A stretch of DNA of 64,000 bases from Actinomycetes bacterium (GTDB taxonomy: Bacteria > Actinomycetota > Actinomycetes > Nanopelagicales > Nanopelagicaceae). Of this stretch, positions 55,673 through 64,000 are shown piece after piece. Both the position numbers and the translations under genes were made by a program. The notes beneath the pieces were generated by a model. It was given only the letters and a program-made list of their open reading frames with translations, searched no databases and had not been told where the DNA came from. The DNA is taken from positions 1 through 64,000 of the forward strand of contig JANXZB010000102.1 in assembly GCA_025355765.1 (NCBI GenBank). The letters run 5' to 3'. Position 1 is the stretch's first letter. Each line of letters opens with the position of its first letter.

Positions 55673-56713
55673 GTGTCAATTCTTGCTGCAGGGTATCAAG
55701 GCCGGCTTGACCGCCGCCGTTACTTTGAAAGAACACTCGGAACGCTAGCCGCGCTTGGTATTCTGTATTGGCTCGGAATCAACTTTGCAAAATCTCCGTC
55801 GCAATTCTTTCAAGCCTCACTGATAGGCCTGAGCAACGGTGTCCTTTATGCACTTATCGCCCTGGGTTACACATTGGTATACGGAATCATCGAGCTTATT
55901 AACTTTGCTCACGGGGACCTCTTCATGTTGGGGGCAGTTTTTTCGGCAAACTTCATGTCAATCTGGTTTGGAAAAAATCACTCCGGCGTTGTTGGCTGGG
56001 GATTTTTCTTTGCCTGTCTGCTCGCAGTCATGACATTTTGCGGCGGGTTGAATGTGGTCATTGAACGCTTCGCGTATAGACGTTTGCGTCGAGCGCCAAA
56101 GCTGGCACCGCTGATTACCGCGGTTGGTGTTTCATTCATCTTGCAGTTCATCGGTTTGCGTTGGAATGGATCGGGTCAGAAGACCTGGAACAGCATGCTT
56201 CCTAAGGGCGCTATAGAGATCTCAAATGTGAAGATTCCCTACACGACCATTCTTTCCTTCGTCATAACCGTGCCGCTGCTTCTGCTCATGTCATGGATTG
56301 TCACTCGCACACGACAGGGCAAGGCCATGCGAGCAACCGCACAAGATCAAGATGCCGCACGTTTGATGGGCATCAATGTGAACCGCACGATTTCATTCAC
56401 TTTCGCCCTCGGTGGCGCACTTGCTGGGGCAGCTGGCTTGCTTTTCCAACAGACCCGCGGACTTACGTCTTACAACTTGGGCTACCAACTTGGCCTGATC
56501 GCTTTCACCTCTGCTGTTATGGGGGGCATCGGAAATCTTCAAGGTGCCGTACTCGGAGCCTTGCTTATCGGTCTGATTCAGGGACTCAATGACGGACTGC
56601 CCATCGGCCTTGGTCAGCAATGGTCGCAGACAGTGGTCTTCTCAATTTTGATTCTTCTGATGGCATTCAAACCCACGGGTCTTTTGGGCAAAACGGTTAC
56701 GGAGAAGGTGTAA
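55673..56713 (+). CDS. livH: Branched-chain amino acid-type ABC transporter permease (LivH)
   Basis: A 346-residue inner-membrane permease with about eight segments. LSNGVLYALIALGYTLVYGI and INFAHGDLFMLGA are LivH hallmarks, and TRTRQGKAMRATAQDQDAA is the cytoplasmic EAA-like coupling loop. GTG start with AAGGAG upstream. An N-terminal extension of about 40 residues precedes the first family segment. Confidence 0.93.
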   Translation: MSILAAGYQGRLDRRRYFERTLGTLAALGILYWLGINFAKSPSQFFQASLIGLSNGVLYALIALGYTLVYGIIELINFAHGDLFMLGAVFSANFMSIWFGKNHSGVVGWGFFFACLLAVMTFCGGLNVVIERFAYRRLRRAPKLAPLITAVGVSFILQFIGLRWNGSGQKTWNSMLPKGAIEISNVKIPYTTILSFVITVPLLLLMSWIVTRTRQGKAMRATAQDQDAARLMGINVNRTISFTFALGGALAGAAGLLFQQTRGLTSYNLGYQLGLIAFTSAVMGGIGNLQGAVLGALLIGLIQGLNDGLPIGLGQQWSQTVVFSILILLMAFKPTGLLGKTVTEKV

Positions 56714-56715
56714 TC

Positions 56716-57900
56716 ATGAGTATTTTGAAGAGATCCAAAAGTGCGACAAAAGCCGGCGCTCACGCGACGAGCCAGCGAAAATGGGCAATCGGGTTCCTGA
56801 TTGCCGCCGTTTTGATCTGGGTTTTCTACACATACGTCATGGTGCATCTACCTGATGGAATTCAAACGGTTGTGCAAAACTGGTTCCCGCCGACTTCGCT
56901 CAATGAGGCTCTCGTCTGGGTTATCTGCGCTCTGGGCTTGAACATCGTCGTTGGCTACGCGGGGCTGCTCGATCTGGGCTTCGTCGCGTTCTGGGCAATC
57001 GGTGGTTACTCTGCTGGATGGTTCATGTCGGCGTTCTTTACTCAAGTTAATTTTCGAGTATTCACTACGGCGGCCAAAGCTCTTCCCGGTATCCATATAA
57101 GCTTCTGGGGCGTTATTTTTATCGGCGGACTAATTTGCGCCTTTTTCGGAATCATCATCGGCGCTCCAACACTTCGCTTGAAGAGTGACTACCTAGCTCT
57201 CGTTACCTTGGGTTTCGGAGAGATCATTCCGCAGGTCTTCACCAACGGTTCCAATATCGGCGGCTTCAACTTAACCAATGGAACTCAGGGAATTTCGCCA
57301 GTGGATAACATCGGTGTTCCAGGAAAGTCACTCGGCCCCTTCGATTTCAGCTGGAAGTTCTTCATCTTCGTCTTCTTGACGGCATTTATGGTTTTCATCT
57401 CGTTGCGCCTTCGCACAGGTCGTTTAGGTCGCGCATGGCTTGCTATTCGCGAGGATGAATTGGCAGCAAGCATGATGGGTGTTCCACTCATGCGCACAAA
57501 ACTCTCGGCCTATGCAGTGGGAGCGTTCTCGGGGGGCATTGGCGGCGTGGCATTCGCAACCCACGTTAATGGAGTCTTTGCAGATCGCTTCAATTTCTCA
57601 ATTTCGATCATCTTGCTTGCCATGGTGGTTCTGGGTGGAATGGGAAATGTCTGGGGAGTCATGGTCGGGGCCCTGCTAATTGCTTGGATTAACTCAACAG
57701 GACTGCCGGCATTTGGAGATTTAGTTAACAACACTTTCCATACCACTATTAATTTCCCTTCCTATAACTTCCTTCTCTTTGGGGGAGTTCTCGTATTGAT
57801 GATGCTCTTTAAACGCGAGGGACTGATTCCCGAATCTCGATTGAAGGCAATATTGCATGAATCAGATGACACTTCTACCAATGTTGGAGGCAGTCACTAA
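56716..57900 (+). CDS. livM: Branched-chain amino acid-type ABC transporter permease (LivM)
   Basis: A 394-residue permease. ALGLNIVVGYAGLLDLGFVAFWAIGGY and LRLKSDYLALVTLGFGEI are LivM signatures, and GRAWLAIREDELAASMMG is the coupling loop. ATG 56716 follows GGAGAAGG and is two bases after the livH stop; an in-frame ATG at 56620 inside livH is rejected. TAATG joins it to livG. Confidence 0.93.
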   Translation: MSILKRSKSATKAGAHATSQRKWAIGFLIAAVLIWVFYTYVMVHLPDGIQTVVQNWFPPTSLNEALVWVICALGLNIVVGYAGLLDLGFVAFWAIGGYSAGWFMSAFFTQVNFRVFTTAAKALPGIHISFWGVIFIGGLICAFFGIIIGAPTLRLKSDYLALVTLGFGEIIPQVFTNGSNIGGFNLTNGTQGISPVDNIGVPGKSLGPFDFSWKFFIFVFLTAFMVFISLRLRTGRLGRAWLAIREDELAASMMGVPLMRTKLSAYAVGAFSGGIGGVAFATHVNGVFADRFNFSISIILLAMVVLGGMGNVWGVMVGALLIAWINSTGLPAFGDLVNNTFHTTINFPSYNFLLFGGVLVLMMLFKREGLIPESRLKAILHESDDTSTNVGGSH

Positions 57901-58679
57901 TGTCGTCCGCACTTTTGGCAGAGAATATTGTTGTGAAGTTCGGCGGACTCACAGCCGTCAATTCAGTTACCTTTGACATTCCGAAGGGGAAGATCGTAAG
58001 CCTCATCGGGCCCAACGGAGCCGGCAAAACAACTTTTTTCAATGTTTTGACGGGACTCTATAAACCAACAAGCGGAACCGTGGTATTCGACGGCGTGGAC
58101 ATTACGGCCCGACCGCCCCACAAGATTGCCGCGAGCGGTCTAGCCCGGACATTCCAGAATATCCGCCTCTTCGGTCTGATGACGGCCGAAGAGAACGTCA
58201 TGGTTGCTATGCATTCGCACCTCAAGTCCGGCATCATCTCAACAATTCTTCGCACCCCCGGTCAACGTCGAGAAGAGCACGAAAGTCGCGAGACAGCTCG
58301 CGAACTCCTCAACTTCGTTGGCATCGGAAAATGGGCGGGGGAGTACGCCCGTAATCTCTCTTATGGCGATCAACGTCGATTGGAAGTTGCCCGTGCCTTG
58401 GCACTCAAACCCAAGGTTCTTCTTCTTGATGAGCCCACCGCCGGAATGAACCCCCAGGAATCTCGGACTTTCATTGAATTTGTATACAAAGTTCGCGATG
58501 AGCAGAATGTTTCCATCTTGCTCATTGAGCACGATATGAGCGTTGTCATGTCGGTCTCAGAGCGAATTACGGTTTTGGATCAAGGCGAGAAGATCGCCGA
58601 GGGCTCACCTGCAGACATCAAATCCAATCAACGCGTTATCGAGGCCTATCTTGGTAAATCAAAGGGAGAGAAAGCATGA
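57900..58679 (+). CDS. livG: Branched-chain amino acid-type ABC transporter ATPase (LivG)
   Basis: A 259-residue ATPase: Walker A GPNGAGKTT (37-45), signature LSYGDQRRLEVARAL, Walker B VLLLDEPTAGMNP and switch LIEHDMSVVM. The NPQE after Walker B and the YLG tail are typical of LivG. The overlap with livF (ATGA) implies equal synthesis of the two ATPases. Confidence 0.95.
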   Translation: MSSALLAENIVVKFGGLTAVNSVTFDIPKGKIVSLIGPNGAGKTTFFNVLTGLYKPTSGTVVFDGVDITARPPHKIAASGLARTFQNIRLFGLMTAEENVMVAMHSHLKSGIISTILRTPGQRREEHESRETARELLNFVGIGKWAGEYARNLSYGDQRRLEVARALALKPKVLLLDEPTAGMNPQESRTFIEFVYKVRDEQNVSILLIEHDMSVVMSVSERITVLDQGEKIAEGSPADIKSNQRVIEAYLGKSKGEKA

Positions 58680-59389
58680 GCGCTCTTCTTGAAGTTCAGG
58701 GCTTGCAAGTTGCCTATGGATCGATTCTGGCGGTCAAAGACGTCTCGCTGACGGTTAATGAAGGTGAAATAGTCACCCTCATTGGTTCTAACGGCGCAGG
58801 CAAATCAACGACGCTCCGCACGATTTCGGGATTGCTCAAACCAAAGGCCGGGACGATCACCTTCAATGGTGAGCGAATCGACGGCAAAGAGGGCCATGAG
58901 ATCGTCGCGAAAGGATTATGCCAATCTCCAGAAGGCCGGAGAATTTTCCCGCGCATGTCCGTGCGTGAAAATCTTGATCTAGGCGCTTTCTTGCGAACAG
59001 ACAAGGCTGCTATTGAGGTTGACCGAGAACGAGTTCTCGAATTATTTCCTCGCCTTCGCGAACGTATCGAACAGAAAGGTGGCACCATGTCTGGCGGTGA
59101 ACAGCAGATGCTTGCTGTTGCACGCGCGATGATGGGCGCCCCGAAACTTCTTCTTTTGGATGAGCCTTCGATGGGTCTTGCGCCAGTACTTGTTGACATG
59201 ATCTTCGAGACGATCGTAAAGATTCGCGAGCAAGGGATCACAATTTTGCTCATCGAGCAGAATGCAGCCGCCGCACTTGATGTGGCCGATCGTGCCTATG
59301 TGCTCGAATCCGGCACGATCAAGATGAGTGGAAAGGCCTCAGATCTGGCAAAGGACGAAGCAGTTACCAAGGCTTACTTGGGTGGCTAG
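58676..59389 (+). CDS. livF: Branched-chain amino acid-type ABC transporter ATPase (LivF)
   Basis: A 237-residue ATPase: Walker A GSNGAGKST (37-45), CQSPEGRRIFPRMSVRENL (a LivF trait), signature MSGGEQQMLAVARAMM and Walker B LLLLDEPSMGLAP. It is the last gene of the transporter operon and ends three bases before the convergent thioesterase gene. Confidence 0.95.
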   Translation: MSALLEVQGLQVAYGSILAVKDVSLTVNEGEIVTLIGSNGAGKSTTLRTISGLLKPKAGTITFNGERIDGKEGHEIVAKGLCQSPEGRRIFPRMSVRENLDLGAFLRTDKAAIEVDRERVLELFPRLRERIEQKGGTMSGGEQQMLAVARAMMGAPKLLLLDEPSMGLAPVLVDMIFETIVKIREQGITILLIEQNAAAALDVADRAYVLESGTIKMSGKASDLAKDEAVTKAYLGG

Positions 59390-59392
59390 TTC

Positions 59393-59812
59393 TTAGCGTT
59401 TCTCGAGAATCAAGCAAGTAATTCGCGCCGTGCAGGTGCGGTTGCCTTCTTCATCTGTGATTACCACTTCGTAGCAACATAGGGTTTTTCCCAAGATAAT
59501 TGGCGTTGCTACAGCAGTGACGGTTCCTTGGGTGACCGATCGATGGTGCGTGGCGTTGATATCGACACCGACTATCCGCCGATCCAATCCTGCATGGAGC
59601 GCAGTGCCAATCGAACCAAGACTTTCGGCGAGGACAACATTCGCCCCGCCATGGAGGAGGCCCACTGCTTGTGTGTTTCCTTCAACTGGCATTGTCGCCA
59701 CTAGGCGGGCGGGTGAAGCTTCTAGTATCTGAATCCCCATTTTCGTGTCAAGGGCACCGGCGCCACGCACGCCAAGTAACTTCATAAAATCAAAATCTTT
59801 TTGGTCGCTCAT
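59393..59812 (-). CDS. Hotdog-fold acyl-CoA thioesterase (PaaI/DHNA-CoA hydrolase type)
   Basis: A 139-residue single hotdog domain. LLHGGANVVLAESLGSIGT carries the HGG motif (54-56) and the catalytic acid E63 of the PaaI-like group; VDINATHHRSVTQGTV follows. Relatives hydrolyse aromatic acyl-CoA or 1,4-dihydroxy-2-naphthoyl-CoA in menaquinone synthesis; the substrate is undecided. ATG 59812 is chosen; an ATG at 59884 would overlap polA. TACACT (59826-59821, reverse strand) eight bases upstream suggests a leaderless start. Confidence 0.82.
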   Translation of the reverse strand: MSDQKDFDFMKLLGVRGAGALDTKMGIQILEASPARLVATMPVEGNTQAVGLLHGGANVVLAESLGSIGTALHAGLDRRIVGVDINATHHRSVTQGTVTAVATPIILGKTLCCYEVVITDEEGNRTCTARITCLILEKR

Positions 59813-59826
59813 AAACAGAAAGTGTA

Positions 59827-59845
59827 TCTGGAATAGACTTCCAGA
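59827..59845 (+). promoter_or_regulatory. Inverted repeat over the polA -10 box
   Basis: TCTGGAA-TAGAC-TTCCAGA is a perfect 7-bp inverted repeat. It contains TAGACT (59834-59839), a likely -10 box seven bases before the polA ATG (59847). The 34-bp gap between the divergent thioesterase gene and polA would hold both promoters. Confidence 0.5.
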
Positions 59846-59846
59846 C

Positions 59847-62438
59847 ATGAGCCAGCGCCTACTATTGATAGACGGACATTCCATGGCCTATCGAGCTTTT
59901 TTTGCACTTCCCGCGGAGAACTTCACGACGGCGACGGGCCAGCATACGAACGCAATCTATGGCTTTGCCACCATGCTCATCTCGCTTTTGAGGGAAGAGA
60001 AACCTACACACATCGCAGTTGCCTTCGATGTATCTCGAAAGACCTTCCGAACGGAGAAATATCCCGAGTACAAGGCGAATAGGGCGGCGACCCCCGACGA
60101 GTTTCGCTCGCAAATGTCCTACCTTCACGAATTGGTGAGCGCCTTCGGAATTTCTCAATTTGAGAGGGAAGGTTTTGAGGCCGACGACATACTTGCGACC
60201 CTTGCAAGTTATGCAGAAAGAGAAGGCATGGACGTGGTGCTCTGCTCCGGAGACCGAGACTGCTTCCAACTGGTCACTGAGAAAATCACAGTTCTCTACC
60301 CTAAGAAGGGCGTGAGCGATCTGGCGCGAATGACTCCGGATGCGGTCTTCGAGAAGTACGGAATGTCTTCTACGAGTTATCCCGAGTTTGCGGCACTGCG
60401 AGGGGATCCAAGTGACAACCTTCCGTCAGTGCCGGGAGTCGGGGAGAAGACGGCTGCGAAATGGGTTGTCGAGTATGGCAACGTCTCTAATCTCATTGCC
60501 AACATCGACAAGATTTCCGGAAAAGTCGGCGAGTCACTTCGCAGCAACATCGACATCGTCCTTCGAAACAGAGAGCTCACCCAACTTATTCACGATGTCC
60601 CTCTGGATATTCAGATTGAAGAACTTGCCTGGTCAGGGGTGGACGAAAGCAAAATTGCTCCACTCTTCGACCTCTTGGAATTTCGCACTCTCAAGGACCG
60701 CATCAAGCCTTTTACTGCGAAGGGTTCTACGCCTAAGACTGAAGCCGTAGAGCCACTCATGATGCTTGCGTTTGATCCCGATTTAGAACTTCTCACGCCT
60801 CAAGCATTGGATAGGAAGATCGCCTCACACACGGGGGAGTTGGCTATTACCTTTGAGGTTGTCGACGAAAAACTGCATAGATACGCCGTCGCCCTTTCGC
60901 CGACGGAGTCTTTCCTGGTGCACTCATCGCAGATGGGTGAGTGGATTTCAAACTCTCGGGTAAGCAAAGTGCTCCATGATGCCAAAGGTTTGGCCCGCGT
61001 GATTCCCGTGGAGGGAATCGTCTTTGACACAGCCCTCGCCGCATATGTGATCAACCCGGGAGTGCGTGCTCAAGAGTTGAGCGACGTGGTCGAGCGCTGG
61101 GGGGACGGAACGCCCATTGCCGCAAATGATTCGGAGAAGGCACTTGTTCACGGTTCGATGGCGCTTTTCAGTCTAAGAGTGTCCCTTACACAAGAACTCA
61201 AGGATCGGAACATGCTGGGTTTATACCTCGATCTCGAGCTTCCCATCGCTGAACTTCTAGCGAAGATCGAAAGACTTGGCATCGCGGTGGACAGGAAGAA
61301 ACTTGCAGAATTGCAGAACTTCTTTGCCGGCGAAGTGGAACGCGAGACTTATGCGACGTACGAAGCCGTCGGTCACGAATTCAACGTTGCCTCTCCAAAA
61401 CAATTGCAGGTCGTACTTTTTGACGAATTGAAATTGCCAAAGACTAAGAAGATCAAAACGGGTTACACAACGGACGCGGATTCCCTTGAGTGGCTTTCGC
61501 AAACCACGCAACATCCCGTGCTCGCGCATTTGCTGCGGATTCGCGAGACAAACAAATTACGTACCACTGTCGAGGGTTTGATCACTGAAATCTCAGGTGA
61601 CGGACGTATTCATACACATTTCCAGCAGACTGTGGCCGCAACCGGGAGGCTCTCCTCAACTGGACCCAATTTGCAGAACATACCTGTTCGAACCGAAGAG
61701 GGCCGGCGCATCCGTGAGTGCTTTGTGGCCGGCAAAGGATTCGACTCGCTTCTGACCGCCGATTACAGCCAGATTGAGATGCGAATCATGGCCCACCTGT
61801 CACACGATGAGCATTTGCTCGCTGCTTTCACGAAAGGTGAAGATCTCCACTCCACAGTGGCTTCAGAAGTTTTCAATGTGGAGGCTTCGCAAGTCACGCC
61901 AGAAATGCGTAGGCAGATCAAGGCGATGTCGTATGGACTTGCGTATGGTCTTTCATCATTTGGTCTTGCCGCCCAACTTGGAATATCTCCACCGGAGGCT
62001 CAAACTCTCATGGACAAGTACTTCGAGAGGTTTGGTGGAATTCGCGAGTACTTGAAGACAGTTGTCGAGCAAGCGCGCAAAGTTGGCTACACCGAGACGA
62101 TTATGGGCAGGCGGAGATACTTGCCTGATCTCCTGCATGACAATCGTCAGCGAAGGGAGGTGGCCGAGAGAATGGCATTGAATGCGCCGATTCAAGGCTC
62201 TGCCGCCGACATTATCAAGCAAGCGATGCTCAACGTCGAAAAGGTAATTGAGACAAGGAAATTGAAATCGCGCCTCCTACTTCAGGTGCACGATGAATTG
62301 ATTTTCGAAGTGTTCAAGGGCGAAGAGTCGACCCTTACCGAATTGGTTCGCGAGGCCATGGGTTCTGCATATCCACTGGATGCTCCACTTGAAGTCAGCG
62401 TTGGTATAGGTAAAAGTTGGAATGACGCGGCCCACTAG
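59847..62438 (+). CDS. polA: DNA polymerase I
   Basis: An 863-residue enzyme for Okazaki processing and repair. The N-terminal 5'-3' exonuclease domain has LLLIDGHSMAYRAFFALP and FEADDILATLA. The middle 3'-5' exonuclease fold lacks the DxE metal site (ELAITFEVVDE), so it probably does not proofread, as in mycobacteria. The polymerase domain has motif A DYSQIEMRIMAHLS, motif B RRQIKAMSYGLAYGLSSFG and motif C QVHDELIFEV. ATG 59847 puts the conserved start at residue 4; an ATG at 59745 is rejected. Leaderless translation is likely. Confidence 0.96.
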   Translation: MSQRLLLIDGHSMAYRAFFALPAENFTTATGQHTNAIYGFATMLISLLREEKPTHIAVAFDVSRKTFRTEKYPEYKANRAATPDEFRSQMSYLHELVSAFGISQFEREGFEADDILATLASYAEREGMDVVLCSGDRDCFQLVTEKITVLYPKKGVSDLARMTPDAVFEKYGMSSTSYPEFAALRGDPSDNLPSVPGVGEKTAAKWVVEYGNVSNLIANIDKISGKVGESLRSNIDIVLRNRELTQLIHDVPLDIQIEELAWSGVDESKIAPLFDLLEFRTLKDRIKPFTAKGSTPKTEAVEPLMMLAFDPDLELLTPQALDRKIASHTGELAITFEVVDEKLHRYAVALSPTESFLVHSSQMGEWISNSRVSKVLHDAKGLARVIPVEGIVFDTALAAYVINPGVRAQELSDVVERWGDGTPIAANDSEKALVHGSMALFSLRVSLTQELKDRNMLGLYLDLELPIAELLAKIERLGIAVDRKKLAELQNFFAGEVERETYATYEAVGHEFNVASPKQLQVVLFDELKLPKTKKIKTGYTTDADSLEWLSQTTQHPVLAHLLRIRETNKLRTTVEGLITEISGDGRIHTHFQQTVAATGRLSSTGPNLQNIPVRTEEGRRIRECFVAGKGFDSLLTADYSQIEMRIMAHLSHDEHLLAAFTKGEDLHSTVASEVFNVEASQVTPEMRRQIKAMSYGLAYGLSSFGLAAQLGISPPEAQTLMDKYFERFGGIREYLKTVVEQARKVGYTETIMGRRRYLPDLLHDNRQRREVAERMALNAPIQGSAADIIKQAMLNVEKVIETRKLKSRLLLQVHDELIFEVFKGEESTLTELVREAMGSAYPLDAPLEVSVGIGKSWNDAAH

Positions 62439-62445
62439 TCGCAAC

Positions 62446-63672
62446 CTATTGATTTGGCGAGGCGTTATCTTCCATTGCAAGTAGGTCCTCTTTTTTGGTT
62501 GGAATACTCCGTGCTGCCGAGAGTCGATCTCGTCCGATCGTGAGAATTGTCAGCCCGCACCCGATCGAGATGGTTGTAATTCCCAGACACACTTGAGGAG
62601 AGAATGCTTTTGATATCCATCCTCCCGCGGCTGAACCGAGAGCCATGAGTGAACCTTCCACTGTCCATAGCCAACCCATAGAAGCTGTAGCACTTCCTCT
62701 TGGCCGAACCGCCTCCATCACTTCCCAGTAAAAAACCTGAATTGCGCCACCGCATAGTCCGATAAACACTCCGACCAGCGCCATAGTCCAATCTGGTCGC
62801 GTGAATGCAAGAGGAAGGGATACTAGAAACCAGAAAGAATATGTGAACAGAAGTGCTTTGAGAGGTGAAGATCTTCTTGACACGAGTCCTCCGAGAAGGC
62901 CGCCAATAATGTTTGCAATGCCCATCGCGCTGAGAATCCAGGCCGTGCGATGCGGAACGTGTTGAAGAGTGGCAAATGCAGGTACTCCGACGTTGAAGGC
63001 ACCCCACCCAAAACCTATGAAGCAACCTTCAAACATGAGGAGCAGCATCGCTGGGTGCCTCCACAGTGGTTGACTTCCTTGATCTTTTTTTTCCGGAACC
63101 CATCTGCTCACGGCCTTGTTGAAATTCAAGGCCAAGCCACCTGTAAGCATGAGCGCCGCGCACAGAATGAGCGCACTTGACGGGTGTGACGAGAGCGCAA
63201 ATGTTGTGGCGAGTATTGGACCTATGACCATGGAAGCGTTGATGACAGACGTATCTAAGGCGTATGCGGTGCGCAAAACGTCGGCAGGAACGATGGACTT
63301 CCAGATCGGCCGGACCGAAAGATTGATCGGAGGGGCGGTAAATCCCAGGATGAAAGCTAGTACCAAGATCGACTTGGAGGTATGAGCCAAGTTGAGCAGG
63401 AGAAGCATGCTCACATAGGCAGGAACAAAGATGCGGATCGGCCACTTTTGTCCATATTTGTCGATGATGGAACCGCGGATGCCGGATGTGAAGGAACCCG
63501 AAAGGGAGTTCAAGCCGATTGCCAATCCAGCCACGGGGATTGAATTGGTCTCGTGGATGGTCTTGAAGAAGATCGAAAGTCCGACCATTCCATAGGCCAT
63601 GCGAGAGGGAAATGCGCTCAGAACCAGGGTCTTTACGTGAGGTAGGCGCAGAAGTTCCCGGTATCGATTCAT
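62446..63672 (-). CDS. Major facilitator superfamily transporter
   Basis: A 408-residue protein with about 12 hydrophobic segments in two halves; GSIIDKYGQKWPIR after segment 2 is the MFS loop motif, and GGLVSRRSSPLKA is its counterpart in the second half. The substrate is unknown; drug or metabolite efflux is only a family-level guess. ATG 63672 is preferred over ATG 63750 because the extra 26 residues are not hydrophobic or conserved in type and would overlap the rpsA promoter. It is convergent with polA (7-bp gap). Confidence 0.75.
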   Translation of the reverse strand: MNRYRELLRLPHVKTLVLSAFPSRMAYGMVGLSIFFKTIHETNSIPVAGLAIGLNSLSGSFTSGIRGSIIDKYGQKWPIRIFVPAYVSMLLLLNLAHTSKSILVLAFILGFTAPPINLSVRPIWKSIVPADVLRTAYALDTSVINASMVIGPILATTFALSSHPSSALILCAALMLTGGLALNFNKAVSRWVPEKKDQGSQPLWRHPAMLLLMFEGCFIGFGWGAFNVGVPAFATLQHVPHRTAWILSAMGIANIIGGLLGGLVSRRSSPLKALLFTYSFWFLVSLPLAFTRPDWTMALVGVFIGLCGGAIQVFYWEVMEAVRPRGSATASMGWLWTVEGSLMALGSAAGGWISKAFSPQVCLGITTISIGCGLTILTIGRDRLSAARSIPTKKEDLLAMEDNASPNQ

Positions 63673-63730
63673 AGGATTCTTTAGTCTAACCAAGAGAACC
63701 TGGCTCTGGTCTGATGAAATCACCTTCGAA

Positions 63731-63760
63731 TTGACCCAGATTGCCGCCAAACCGTACCCT
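63731..63760 (+). promoter_or_regulatory. Promoter of rpsA
   Basis: TTGACC (63731-63736), 18 bp, TACCCT (63755-63760), about 43 bases before the TTG start of rpsA. Confidence 0.5.
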
Positions 63761-63802
63761 TAGCAGCCCTATTCCTACTATTTTCTATCCCTACGGAGCA
63801 AC

Positions 63803-64000
63803 TTGAGTACCTCACCAGTAATAGCAGTAAATGATATTGGCACAGCAGAAGATTTTATGGCCGCAATCGAAGGCACCATCAGGAATTTCAATGACGGCGA
63901 CCTCGTTGAAGGAATCGTCGTACAGGTAGACCGCGACGAAGTACTGGTGGATATCGGATACAAAACCGAAGGAGTCATTCCTTCCCGCGAACTTTCCATT
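63803..64000 (+). CDS. rpsA: 30S ribosomal protein S1, N-terminal part
   Basis: The first 66 codons, cut by the right edge. The translation MSTSPVIAVNDIGTAEDFMA, then IEGTIRNFNDGDLVEGIVVQ, DEVLVDIGYKTEG and VIPSREL is the first S1 RNA-binding domain of ribosomal protein S1. It starts with TTG, with GGAG six bases upstream. Location directly after polA matches other actinobacteria. Confidence 0.95.
   Translation, partial: MSTSPVIAVNDIGTAEDFMAAIEGTIRNFNDGDLVEGIVVQVDRDEVLVDIGYKTEGVIPSRELSI

Noticed and set aside
54240-59389. Assignment as a urea transporter (urtABCDE)
   Set aside because: Gene order is compatible, but no urease or urea-specific features are nearby and sequence alone does not separate the two; the general branched-chain-type call is kept.

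Overview
The window is one stretch of a bacterial chromosome from an actinomycete (Actinomycetota) with a G+C content that looks close to 50% by eye. The evidence is gene order: DUF3040-mraZ-rsmH-ftsL-ftsI-mur/fts-ftsZ-pgeF-yggS-sepF-yggT, then ileS-traR-lspA-rluD-dnaE1, and pyk-tRNA-pdtaR-liv-polA-rpsA. Other actinobacterial traits are a LexA box of the GAAC-N4-GTTC type, an ileS T-box, a PriA-like HisA with no trpF nearby, and leaderless starts behind TAnnnT -10 boxes. The moderate G+C and very tight packing would fit a streamlined freshwater lineage (inference only). MurE carries the DNPR motif, so meso-diaminopimelate peptidoglycan is expected.

Layout. 1-2100: the 5' part of a reverse-strand UbiA-family decaprenyl-phosphate phosphoribosyltransferase, then an arsenic locus with divergent arsR and acr3 around a palindromic operator and a wrecked arsC pseudogene. 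2100-7026: a LexA-controlled translesion cassette (DUF6504 protein, a second DnaE, DinB). 7123-24440: the division and cell-wall cluster, preceded by nine 10-bp-phased TGG/GGG boxes (likely MraZ sites) and holding an mraW-type RNA hairpin between mraZ and rsmH. 24437-33526: ileS on the reverse strand with its T-box, a TraR/DksA protein with a lysine-rich tail, lspA, rluD and dnaE1. The divIVA gene expected beside yggT is absent. 33608-43530: hisD-C-B-H-priA-F-I, then trpE, a 56-residue membrane protein, and trpC-B-A, mostly with overlapping stop and start codons. 43626-53390: a DsbA-like thiol protein, lgt, a VIT-family transporter, gltB, gltD and pyk. 53443-64000: a tRNA with a CAA anticodon but no long variable arm, whose 3' end touches the start codon of the ANTAR regulator pdtaR; a branched-chain-amino-acid-type ABC transporter (livKHMGF); a reverse-strand thioesterase; polA; a reverse-strand MFS protein; and the first 66 codons of rpsA.

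Most of the window is core machinery whose genes work in units: peptidoglycan precursor synthesis feeding the divisome, histidine and tryptophan synthesis sharing PriA, GltBD supplying glutamate, and the SOS polymerases. No transposase, integrase, CRISPR array or phage gene was seen. No intergenic stretch exceeds 300 bases; the longest (27563-27844) is the ileS T-box leader plus the traR promoter. The unusual features are regulatory and degenerative: the MraZ box array, the loop/Shine-Dalgarno complementarity of the mraW RNA, the tRNA-mRNA junction, a start codon inside a LexA operator, the arsC wreck, the reduced trp-operon membrane protein and the loss of divIVA from its usual place.
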